A DNA stretch of 64,000 nt from Limanda limanda (taxonomy: Eukaryota > Chordata > Actinopteri > Pleuronectiformes > Pleuronectidae), in assembly GCF_963576545.1 (NCBI RefSeq), contig NC_083638.1, forward strand, positions 28,130,900 through 28,194,899, written 5' to 3'. A program made the position numbers and the translations under genes. Below, piece by piece: positions 35,417 to 45,600 of the stretch. Within the stretch, counting starts at the first letter, position 1, and the number at the start of each line of letters is the position of its first letter. The notes under the pieces are model-generated. The model had not been told where the DNA came from. It did no database searches and saw only the letters and a list, made by a program, of their open reading frames with translations.

Positions 35417-35967
35417 CAAGAAGTCGTTGCTTCTCCTGCAGGACCGTTTTGGCCTTGGTGGACCTCTTCAGCCACACCACGACAGCTCTAACTTTGGCAC
35501 ACCACTTTCTCACGGCAGGGATGCTGTACACTTTCTGTGCTGCCAGGTTTAGTGTATGGGCAAAGCACCCCACCTTTAAAAAATGTAATGCCTTCAGTGC
35601 GACATCCATATTGCTGGCGTTGTCTACTGTGGCAGCTACAATTTTAGTGTACAGCGAGAATTCCTCCAGAATGCTAGATATCTCATCTGCCACCACCAGG
35701 CCTGTCTGTGACTCATATACAGCTTTGGTGTTTAGCACCTTCTGCTTAATATGGCCATGATGACTGGTGAAGTGTACCGTCACTGTTACATAGTGGTCCT
35801 GTGCCACACTGGTCCACCCATCACAAGTAATAGCAGCCTTTTTAACTTGAGCTAACTCCTGAATAACATTCTGTTTCTCAACAGAGTACCATGCAGGAAT
35901 CAGTGTGTTGGACAGATCATCCCTGGATGGTGGTCGGTAGCGAGGATTGAGGGCAGTGGTCATCTCT
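35417..35967 (-). pseudogene. Transposase exon 3: catalytic-core part
   Basis: 551 bases, open throughout; as an unspliced frame it reads from 35996 to 35346. The order is R-E-M-T-T-A-L-N-P-R-Y, then S-R-D-D-L-S-N, C-D-G-W-T-S with the first catalytic-type Asp, V-D-N-A-S-N-M, G-C-x-A-H-T-L-N-L, then a basic helix ending K-Q-R-L-L-G at the donor TTG|GTAAGT. These are hallmark blocks of BED-type hAT transposases. This is the best preserved piece of the gene. Confidence 0.85.
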
Positions 35968-36324
35968 CTGTATAAAATACATTTGAGGATATTCATTTGT
36001 CTTAATGGAACACATTGTATACAAATATTGTTTCACATCACTTTTTTTTACCTGAACCATGGAGATTCCACAGTGGAAAAGGAATGCAGTCCCTTGACCA
36101 CAAATGTGGTCACAGACCTGTGGAGTTCCTCCACCTTTTCTTTAGATAAATGAGCCTTCTTTGCCAAGGTGAATGGGGTCACTGTTGAAGCTGGATAGCC
36201 AAAAATATAAATATAAATAATGTTAAATATTTTACAGGCAACAGAAGCATCACTGCACATGCCATTGCTAATTTTGTTAGCATTACACTGATTTGCTATG
36301 ATGGCGTCAGGTAGCATACCCTTT

Positions 36325-36395
36325 GCTAGTAGCTAGCTAGCGTAGCTAGCTAGCGTAGCTAGCGTAATTAGCTACGCTACATAGCGTAACTATGT
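36325..36395. repeat. GCTAGC/TAGCGTA tandem and palindromic repeat in transposase intron 1
   Basis: Units of TAGCTAGCGTAGC repeat two to three times and then appear as the complement TAGCTACGCTA, so the block can fold on itself. Confidence 0.75.
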
Positions 36396-36451
36396 AAGTT
36401 ACCGGACAGTTTGTTAAACATCGGCCAGTCTATTAAAACACTCATACTAAC

Positions 36452-36764
36452 CTGAGCTAGCGCTGCTGTTGTCATCATCGGTATCCACTTTTTCTGGGTT
36501 GGGACGAGTCTCCTCATCGCCGGGGCCAGGTAGGTCAACACTGCCAGCTGATGTGCTTGGCACAGGCTCACGCTAACGCAGGCAGTCGAACACGGTGCAT
36601 GCCTCTGCTTTCAGGAAGATGTTATGCGTTGCCAGATGTTTCATCAGATTCGATGTGTTCCCCCCTTTGCTCGCAATAACTTTATTGCATTTGCTGCACG
36701 TCGCGTTGTTGGAATCCTTCGGTGCAAAATACAGCCAGACCTTGGAGCGTTTAGCCTTCGGCAT
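36452..36764 (-). pseudogene. Transposase exon 1: BED zinc finger, broken by a stop
   Basis: The ATG at 36764 opens the BED-finger exon. Codons continue in the same frame beyond the TAG at 36573-36575 through an acidic Ser/Asp-rich linker to a donor CTCAG|GTTAGT. This shows the stop is a later nonsense change inside an exon, not the natural end. The TAG is one change (C to T) from CAG. The donor phase (one extra base) matches the acceptor at 36190, giving an Ala codon across the junction. Confidence 0.8.
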
Positions 36765-37269
36765 TTTCTCAGGTTAATGGCTGCCTCTATTTGTGCCTGC
36801 TCTAAAAAAACATTTATACAGATCGTGCTGTTTTGGAACCAGTCTCTGTGTTTCATGTTGAAGCCTGAAATAATTGACTTCTGCTCTTACACTTATTCAT
36901 CCATCCCACAGGCTGACAGGTAACTCTCCAAGACAGCACTCTGAAATGTCTATATCCGGCAGACCAAAAGCACTTTCTGGCAGCGCATCTTATCAGGATT
37001 GAGGTAAGCCAGTCTCTGGGTCAGGAATGTTGCCCTTCGCCTGTTAAAGCTAATCACAATATGGGAGCAGGTGCAGAATGGAGTTATCATCATTGTCTCA
37101 TTTTATTGACCTTTGTTTCTGATTGTTTAGTCACACTGCTAAATATTTCAGTACACACATACGCACACACGAAAACTTGCTAATTCATCCATCCCAGCTG
37201 CATTTGTTTGACATTAAGTTGGATTCTAAATTCTACTAACCCACTGGACTTCATCAGAACACATCACAC

Positions 37270-37850
37270 TTGTGTAGCAGGATGCGCCTTTTAATTAGTG
37301 CTGCAGTACCGGCCTATCACGGTTGGTTGCGCTGTCTATAAAGGTGAGTGGTTGTGCACTGGGAGCCCTCTTGCCTTGGGGCTACAGACTGCCCCGCCTC
37401 CTGTTATCACCGCACCTGGCCGCCTCTCCTGATCGCCTTTTCAGCTGAGTCGTGCAGCTCGCCGTTGTTTGGTATGTAGTAGTTGTTTGCGTCTGTGTAC
37501 CTTCTAAACATTGCACAAGTCCTCAACATTGGCTTCTATCCCTCAGGCAGTTCATTGGCCGGGTCTTCCTTCTCCCGTATCGGCCCCAATTGTAGGGCAT
37601 GCGAGTGTTTTCCTCCTCTGCCGGTTGCAGCGGGGAGTGATCAGCTGATCGATCGAGTGCACGTAATTGTGCTGCTCGACGCAAGTGATCCCCTTCCTCT
37701 CCTTTGATGTTCATTCAACTCCTGACGGGTTGACGTGTGTGTGTGCGGTTTCTGCCAGCACGTTTCCCCCCCCCCCTCTTCACGCTGCTGTTGGCCGGCT
37801 GCTGTTTTGCCCACTGGCTCATATAGCCAACACATCCATCCTACTCTGCA
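37270..37850 (+). other. GC-richer, TATA-containing segment of unknown origin
   Basis: Clearly GC-richer than its flanks, with a good TATA-like CTATAAAGG at about 37336 and C/T-rich sequence after it. An open frame from 37667 runs on through the 66-base minisatellite to 38203. It could be the promoter and leader of an unclassified retroelement (a TGTAGCAGG word at 37275 resembles an LTR start) or a host promoter. No terminal repeats, primer-binding site or known protein could be identified. Confidence 0.3.
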
Positions 37851-37928
37851 TCTCCTACTGTGCTGTACCTGACACTGAGTATGGTGACTGCTGCCTCATC
37901 TTCAGTCTCATCTTAATCTATTCAGTTA

Positions 37929-38126
37929 ACCGACTTCTAACTGATCTTATTGATGATATTATTTGTGTGTTGTGGTTTGCTTTGCATGTTTTTGACCGAC
38001 TTCTAACTGATCTTATTGATGATATTGTTTGTGTGTTGTGGTTTGCTTTGCATGTTTTTGACCGACTTCTAACTGATCTTATTGATGATATTATTTGTGT
38101 GTTGTGGTTTGCTTTGCATGTTTTTG
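37929..38126. repeat. Minisatellite, 66-base unit x3
   Basis: Units start at 37929, 37995 and 38061 with ACCGACTTCTAACTG and are almost identical (one A/G difference in ATATTATTTG versus ATATTGTTTG). Because 66 is a multiple of three, a frame stays open across all units and encodes a 22-residue repeat beginning D-R-L-L-T-D-L-I-D-D-I. Confidence 0.95.
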
Positions 38127-38457
38127 GTTTAATTCGTTTTCTTAGTTATTTTGGTTTGGCTAAATTGCTTTACTTAATTATTTGGATTTATCAGTTTGGA
38201 TAAATCTCCATTACTTTTGATTTAATTTCTGTTTTTGGTTTAATTTGTTTTCTTAGTTATTTTGGTTTGGCTAAATTGCTTTACTTAATTATTTGGATTT
38301 ATCAGTTTGGATAAATCTCCATTACTTTTGATTTAATTTCTGTTTTTGGTTTAATTTGTTTTCTTAGTTATTTTGGTTTGGCTAAATTGCTTTACTTAAT
38401 TATTTGGATTTATCAGTTTGGATAAATCTCCATTACTTTTGATTTAATTTCTCTGTT
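38127..38457. repeat. Minisatellite, 111-base unit x3, abutting the 66-base array
   Basis: Units start at 38127, 38238 and 38349 with GTTTAATTYGTTTTC. They contain 'ggctaaattgctttactta' and 'tcagtttggataaatctcc'. The first begins at the exact base where the last 66-base unit ends. Both unit types end in GTTTTTG or close to it. Near-identity between copies implies recent expansion. Confidence 0.95.
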
Positions 38458-38459
38458 AG

Positions 38460-39580
38460 TTTTCTTTTGTTTGCATTTACTGAGTTTGTTTAAGTTGAAC
38501 ATAGGTTATTGTGAAGTCATGTTTAAAGATTATATATATATTAATTAAAAAGGAATTGAAATTGTACGCTGGACCCAGTCTCAAGCTTTCATTAGTAGTG
38601 AACTTGTGTGCTTTAACTTTAAGGTTAATCTAACTCTCCAGGTGAAATTCCTGGGGTGGCGTTGCTGGCAACTTGTCACTAGTTCAACTAAAACTTCATC
38701 TTATTGGTCCCTCAAAACGTCGAATGCCACACTTGCATTGGTCCTTCACTTCATGCAGTGATTTTCCTTTCATAGATCCTCTTTTATGATGACTCCAGCA
38801 GCCCTTTCTCTAAAGTCTACAGTTTGTCACTATGGTTCCCCCTGTTGGAGGAGAAAGTGCTTGGTCCTGCTGCTTGTCTGGGGTCCCTGAATGTAACTTG
38901 TATGCAACTAAAATCGCGAATGCAAATTTGGCTTCTCTATCAAGCCTCTACCAGTGGGCAAACTGAATGTGACATCGCTCATATGCTACCCAGAGTCTAT
39001 ATCACTTGTCAGATGCAATTCAATACCTGCAACATTAGGAAATGCACCTCTGTTCACACAGCCCGACAGTCAGAGATGCTACACACAGTAGATTCCAAAA
39101 ATGACTATACACGCAAAGCATACAATAGGTCAACAGCCTCTTATTTATGACAGCGTTGTCAGATTATGACTGAATCATTTAAGTACACTTTAAACGGGGA
39201 AGTAACATACTGTGAATCACTGCCTGACCCGCTCCAGCTCTTCATTTTGTCACAAAATATAAAGGCTCACTTACATATTTCAGCTCTGACATCTGTTTAT
39301 AAATAATGTTTTTTTGCACATGTATTGTAATCTTTGAAAACTTAACCAATTCCAGCTCTGGCCTTCAACCCCTTTAGCCTTTTTCGCACATCAATGTTTA
39401 TTTTTTCCCTTCTGGTCTTCTCAGCTTCTAACCTTCATCATAGACTAACATCTGTCTCTCTCCTCTAGCCTTCGTTCAACTGTCCGCCACTGATATAAGA
39501 CAGTCAAACCTTTTATCCCTCTCTGCTTGCATCACACATCCAGATGTTGTTCCAATGTGAAACAGCATTCTTTTTATTAC
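38460..39580. other. Non-coding stretch, nothing recognised
   Basis: Contains a 108-codon frame at 38824-39150 with no family resemblance. No gene or element is recognised. Confidence 0.45.
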
Positions 39581-39586
39581 CACAGC

Positions 39587-39740
39587 CAATGAGGATACGT
39601 TTTTTTCTGCATTTATTTGTTTGACTGTTTGTCTGTTAGTTAGGAGGATAATGCAAAAACGTCTGAACACATTACCTGAAAAAACTTAGTGAAAGGATGT
39701 GGATTGGATCAGGGAAGAAACAATTAAACCTTGGTGCCGA
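39587..39740 (+). repeat. Old interspersed repeat, family 'CTNAACTTGGTGGAAGG' (copy 2)
   Basis: 'gccaatgaggatacg', 'gtttgactgtttgtctgtta', 'aatgcaaaaacgtctgaaca' and 'aaacttagtgaaaggatgtgg', then 'atcagggaagaa', occur in the family order seen at 14287 and 48006. Confidence 0.6.
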
Positions 39741-42700
39741 AAATTTACTTTAACATTGTGGCATATTTCAATATTGTGTATATATGCATGTGTATACTGG
39801 TTTTGTTCCCACTAAGCATTTTATTGATCACAAAAGAAATTATTCTATAATCTGTGGGTGGTAACCTAAAGAATTCATTGCAGTGAAAACTTTGTATTGA
39901 CCCACAGATTTGCAGTAAGAAAAGCAAACCGATATGAGTAATACTGAGATGATGACAGTGGTGGAAAAAAAATAGAATAAAAGTAAGAAACACACACACC
40001 GTCAACTTATTTAATGCCATATATTTGTAGTGCAAACATCTGTAAGAAGACCCTGCTAGCATCATAAGCCGTTCTGCTGAAAACCACACACCTGCAGATA
40101 TGCAATTTGCATCCATGGTTGCTGAGGAGGCTGTGCTACATTAATAGAGTTCTCCGAAGTAATTCAGCAGTCATTATGCAGAGGTCCACTCTGATGTCCT
40201 GCAAATTGCCAATTGCTTGCTTAAGCTAAGTAATATCTACCTGAGGCAGGCAGACAGTGTTTAAAAAACATTTAACGTAAATGAGTTTAGGGTGAAGAGG
40301 AGGCTCCTGCAGGGCAGACAGCACTCCCACTGCAATGACACAGCAGTGCAGAGACCGAGGCAGAGGAGCAGACCTGCTACAAGCACCAGGTTACCCCACA
40401 TGACACTGGACTGAAAGTATGTGTAGCGCTATTTGGAATATTTAAGTGCTTTGTGACATAAATGGATAACTTATTATTCAGGATTGCTCTTGGAGTTTTT
40501 AAAGAGAGAAAGTAAAAACAGTGAGAGTCCGTTTCGAATCAATACTTGTCGTGGGTGTGAGTGTCAGTCTGCTTGTTTATTCAGTCCAATCTTTTGTGTG
40601 TCATTTCAGAGCGAGTCACTCCCACCTGCCTGCCTCTCCCGCCAGTGATCACCTGCCCCTCCTCCTCCTCACCTGCGTCCTCCCTCATTACGGGTCTCAC
40701 ATGTATTCATATTTCCAATAACTCTCTACCCGACTCTCTTTGTGCCTTAACTTCCAAGCACCCATTTTGATCCTGATTGTGGTTTTGACCTTGCCCGTGT
40801 TTTCATTGGATTCTGCCCCAACCTAACCCTTTGTACTTTGTTTGCCTGCTTGCTCTTTGTCCTTGTTTTTTTTCCTGAGTAAAGACTCTTATATTTACCC
40901 TCCTGAGTTGTGCTCTGAGCTCCCTTTCCTGTGAACAATAATAAGAGTAAACAGCAGCTGTATCACAACATAACGTTTGACAGAGTGAAATATACTCTAT
41001 GGTTGAAATAGCAGTCTGTGAGTTCACCACAACTTCCCGTACTCTGGCTAAACACTGATTGTATACTGGAAAATGTAAATCTACGAAAGACGTGTGTTTG
41101 TGTGTGTGTGTACGCCAGCCTCTTCCTAGCCTGCATCCTGTGAATATGATCTCTGTTGCCAGGACGTCTTAGTAGCCACCACACGCCTCCGTCACCCTAA
41201 GATATAAAAGTCAAACTTGATTTACCTGACAGGCAAATCTTTGAGCTCTCCTTGACCGAACGCGGTAGCAGAGCTGCCTCCGCGGTGTCACGCAACATTG
41301 AAATGTTTCATCCTGCCCTCCCTTAAAAAACAGTCTCTCTCCTCTTTGCCAGAGATCTCCTCTCTATTCAGATGGTGTCTCCATGTCTGGCAGTTGTTCA
41401 GCTTGGCTTGGTGCTCAATCTTATTAGAGGGCGGAAGGTGGTTCAGGAGGTTTACGGTGACACTGACAGACCCCAACCACTTACTCCCCCTGCTTGCTTC
41501 CTTTCTTTTCTTTTTTTTTCTTATCTTGATACACACACCATCGCACACTTCACATCTCCACATACGGTGTAAACACGCAAGTAACAAGCCACACATGTTA
41601 GAGTCAAGTTGACATTTCCTCAAGGTTGAGTGTAATAGCTGATTACTTGCATATAGGGAGGATTCATTGTTGGCATGTTGCAGAAACGCCTGTGATTTGT
41701 AGCGGATCAGTCATCTGTAATACAATTCAAACATATTACATCTGATCGCCACAGCTCCCGGGCCTGTGACCTTGGCTATATGCTTTTCCAGAGGCTCCTT
41801 TTCAAAACAAGTACTGTTGACTCGCTGGTCATTTGATTTGTTGGGGGCATTTGCCTTGAATGCGAATGTGGACTGAAACGCTGGCAGTGTTTTTCAAGGT
41901 TATTGTTTGTCTTTGAGCCTTTTTATTTTCCTCCCAGATTTAAGCCCGTTATAGGAGCATAATAGCTATGTCATTCCAGCCAGAGTAATACAGCACATTA
42001 GCACATTAACTATTGCCCAACGCTCAGGGGTATCAGTAATCAATGAGTAAATGAAAAGAAAGGCAAGGCCGTGGTAAATAATGAGGCATTGTGAGGACGA
42101 CTACAAGCTGCAAATACCACCAGCAAGGCCGTGCAGCAGTGACAGTCCAGTCACATTCCTGCCCCTGTGGCCATTCTATGCATTTTGCCCCTGATGCTTT
42201 AATCCAACACCTTCCTATTGCTCAAGATCCAGCGATGGCTTGTCCTGCTATAATTGTGTTTTATCGATTCTGGCTTTGTTCTGACGCCTAGATATCTCCT
42301 GTAAATGGAGCTGCACAAATACATGGAGTTTACCTGTATAAATATTTCAATAAAAAAAGAAGGCTTTGGGCATTAGGCCCCCACCACCTCACCCAACCCA
42401 GTGCTAATGATAGCTCCAACTCACAGGCTAATGTGGAGCCACATTAATGCCTCGGCTCATCCTGGTTCAGAAGAGCCTGGCTCCAGTTGAACCAAAGAGA
42501 AAAAATACACCGGCTTAGTGTTGATGTGTTATTGAATTTTTCTCCCCTCTTAATATATTTCAGACCCTAGGCTCAGTGCTTAAATGGCAGACACACTGGC
42601 CACTATTCTAATTCTGGCACCAAGTACAAAAGTCCTAAACAGGGATAATGTGATGAAATCTGTTTCCAAACAGCTCTGAATTTAATGTCACAGTCCCAGC

Positions 42701-44419
42701 AGGCTCGTAAGAGAGGTGCAATGGCTGCCTGCCTTTGAACCACCAGTCCTCTGTTCCCTCACTGACCGTCGGGATGCACAACAAAGCAAATCATCCTCCA
42801 CTCCTCCACTCCAGACATGAATTATGAAGGCTGTCTCGCCCCCGCCACCCCTCCTCCCCTTTTTTTTTTTTTGCACCTCTTTACATTCCCTCGAGTCTCT
42901 CTCTTTTTTTGGTCTTTAATACCTTTGGGTATGGTATGGTAGCTCGTCTATGTGAAAAGCCTTCCTGTCTGTCAGCCTGTTGGCAGGGCAGGGGCTCTGT
43001 GAAGGAAATGAAGCGAGGAGCCGCTTTTCGTTTGGGCCTCCTTCTGACTGACGAGCCACCCACAGCGCTCTTCTCCTCGGCTTCTTCCGCTCACCATCTA
43101 CAGCCAGAGGGCATCTGCAAAGGTGCCCTCTGTCCAAGGAGAGCAAAAAGAGCTTAAGAGGCAGGAGCTTTTATCTTTGTTTACTGTGTGCATGAGGGTG
43201 AATGCCACTTTGTGTCTGCGCTGATGTCTCAACAATGAAGTGAATGGACTGCAGTGACACCGCAGATCATTAATAATGAATAGATGTTAGGGCTCCCACA
43301 TGTCGAGCAGACGTCCAGTCATCAATTGAGAAGGATTTGCCCTAGAAACTCCCTCAACCACAAACATATTGACCTAACTGGCCATCAACTGCTGTTTCCT
43401 CACCCGGACCTGAACCACCCCTCCAAACATCTGCTTCCACTCTCTTCTGAACACTTACTTATCTGCACAAGTACATGTGCAATAAGGTGTTATCATCAAT
43501 TAAGCTTAGCCACTCTGCAACAAAACGAAGAGAACAAAACCAATAGTTGCCTCTAAACTCATGCCGAATGCTTTGATGCAAAATATATTAAGCATTTGTC
43601 ACAGTGTGTGTGTTTGTGTGTGTTGCCTATTTTTCCCTCCACTTCTTTGTATTTCCAAACTGTGTTTATATAAAAATTTGCCACATTATGTTTATTCTTT
43701 GGTTCTCTTCTGTTTTCTTCTCCTTTGTTCCTGCTGCTGAGTTTGGCTGCGCAGGGAGGATTTTTTTGAAGAATGAAATGGAGCCAGCCCGGACAGAGGT
43801 GCAGCTCCACCGAGGGACATGCTGGGCTCGGGGTCAGGCTGTTTAGTGGAAGGGTGCAGGCGCGAATCTGTTGCCGTGGCATAAATTAACACTTGAGCCC
43901 TTAGAGGCTGGAGTGCGCTGTGCCCGGCTGCATCAGAAGGGGGATAGAAAAAAACTGGGGGTTAGCATCTGGATGCTCAGCGCCTGGCTATTAGCCCACT
44001 GGAACTGCACAGCAGTGTTTACGTGTGTCTGTGTGTGTGTGTACCTGTATATGAAAACTGCACACGACACATTCCCATCTGAATATCAGTGTTTTTCTAT
44101 CTGCTCGTTAGTTTGCTTTTCTTTATTAGCTTCCTTTTATGTGTCTTCCTGAATCTTTTTTCATTGCGCCTGTTTCGATGCAGCCGACATGCACAACCCT
44201 CCTCAGAATCATTTCTGCGTGGGTAATGTGACTCTGGGGTTCCCTCGTATTGACGCGTGCTGCTGGATAGAATTGGTGTCTAGCTAATAGAGTACAGGAG
44301 TTAACATAGGGTAGGTCCTGTTGTTATCGAGTGTTTCATATTGGTAGGAGTAAACTGCTGTAGGAAGTAATAGACTTGGTGGTTGCTATCGCTCCCTGGG
44401 GCTGCAGGAGGCAATCATC

Positions 44420-44512
44420 TAACTAAATGAGAGCGAGACACTGAGACAGAGAGACACACACCCAGAGACAGAGAGAGTGGGAGAAAGAGAGGGGGAGAGA
44501 GACAGGCTTCCC
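44420..44512. repeat. GA-rich low-complexity tract
   Basis: Imperfect GAGACA and GAGAGA runs on the plus strand. Confidence 0.8.
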
Positions 44513-45342
44513 TCTGGAAAGACTATTGATGGCTGACAAATCACTGCTTTTGATGTACATTTCAAAGTGTGCCCTAACATCAACATTCTTTTATTTATTC
44601 ACATCGTTATTCATTATTTATTTTTCAGCATCTCGACTGTTGTTTTTACTACAACTTTGGATTATGATCAGAGCTTGTAGAGCCAAACTGAACCCCAGGC
44701 CATTAGGAGTAGTGCACCCGCTTAGCCTTGTCATTAAGCAGGAATATTTAGCAAGAGCATGCTCGAGGACTAATTACCAAGCTGTCTTGCTCGTGCAACC
44801 GCCACCCACCCCCCTTAACTCCACAACTTGCCTAGGAAATGAGGGTCTTTAAGCAAAATGTGTGTGGTTGGGAGAGACAGCCAGGCTAAAGAGGGACAAG
44901 AGTGAAGTCGTCTTGACATGATAAACACAGAGACGGAGCCGAATTCATCAGACGAGACAGGATCGTGCTGCTGCACCGGGCCTCAGCCCATTTACATCAA
45001 GTGATTGAAGAAGGTGTCCTTCCCACACACATACTGCAGTAAGAGTAGTGTGTGTGTGTGCATTTGGACAGAGCTTATTGACCTCACTCACTCTCAGACA
45101 ACAGATATTTCAAATCTACACCATCACAGCCAAGAATAGAGCAGAGCCAGAGTGACACTTGAAAACTCAATGCGCTGCTACTTAAGGAAATGTGAATAAG
45201 CCAAGCATGATAAAATGTCGAGTGAAAGTATAGGAGAAAGGATGACACATGGTCTGCGGGCTGCAAAGTTATCAAACACAAGCAAAAGGAAAAACAGAGT
45301 AACCAGTTTGACGAGACATGTGTTGCCAAGTCAGGTTCAGAA

Positions 45343-45362
45343 ACATAATAATAATAATAATT
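45343..45362. repeat. (AAT)n microsatellite
   Basis: About six ATA/AAT trinucleotides. Confidence 0.8.
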
Positions 45363-45569
45363 AACCTTATCCATAAAGCACTTAAAATGCATCTCAAATG
45401 GCTTAGAAGCAGAACATATTGACAGAATATGACATAATTATATTTATTAAAAATAGTCAAGATAACTATAACAGAAAAGACATGGTTGAAATAATTAAAA
45501 GTAAGATCATTCAAATAAGTATTGAGCAGTTTGTTTAAACACAAAAAATGTGTTTCTAACCTGTAGACT

Positions 45570-45600
45570 AACAATAATAATAATAATAATAATAATATAT
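45570..45600. repeat. (AAT)n microsatellite
   Basis: About nine AAT trinucleotides. Confidence 0.85.

Larger units (their letters stand above)
33496..36764 (-). pseudogene. Multi-exon hAT transposase pseudogene (BED zinc finger, RNase-H fold, hATC end)
   Basis: Exons inferred from family resemblance and GT/AG signals, with consistent phases: 36764-36452 (BED finger), 36190-36052, 35967-35417, 35313-35210, 35110-34179 (minus the inserted LTR), 34075-33944, about 33813-33735, and a terminal block 33615-33496. Exon 1 starts M-P-K-A-K-R. It has W10, F13, C23, C26, H43 and H47, the BED-finger pattern. Exon 3 carries the hAT core with I-T-C-D-G-W-T-S and V-D-N-A-S-N-M. The last block has S-S-T-P-S-E-R-V-F-S and N-M-L-I-F-L, the hATC dimerisation signature. 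Lesions: TAG in exon 1 (36573-36575); loss in exon 4 of the R-W-containing segment, with a frame change; LTR insertion in exon 5; TGA in place of an expected Trp codon (34203-34205); an apparent two-base GT gain just before the hATC block; and no recognisable Trp-rich segment before it. The protein would have bound the element ends and catalysed excision and insertion in the nucleus. Confidence 0.88.
33111..36850 (-). mobile_element. hAT DNA transposon fossil (BED-finger type), 3' end intact, 5' end unclear
   Basis: The 3' terminus begins at 33111 with TAGGGATGGGTATCG, a terminus typical of BED-finger hAT elements in fish. Subterminal CGATACC/AACCGATAC repeats follow, and the minus-strand transposase gene fills the body. 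Beyond exon 1, at about 36810-36850, the minus strand carries 'actggttccaaaacagcacg', resembling the subterminal sequence expected at the other end. The matching terminal repeat (CCCATCCCTA on the plus strand) is not found, so that end is degraded or deleted. An 8-base target duplication could not be identified. A 696-base solo LTR (34364-35059) interrupts the gene. Transposition would have been cut-and-paste by an encoded transposase; this copy is inactive by multiple lesions. Confidence 0.85.
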
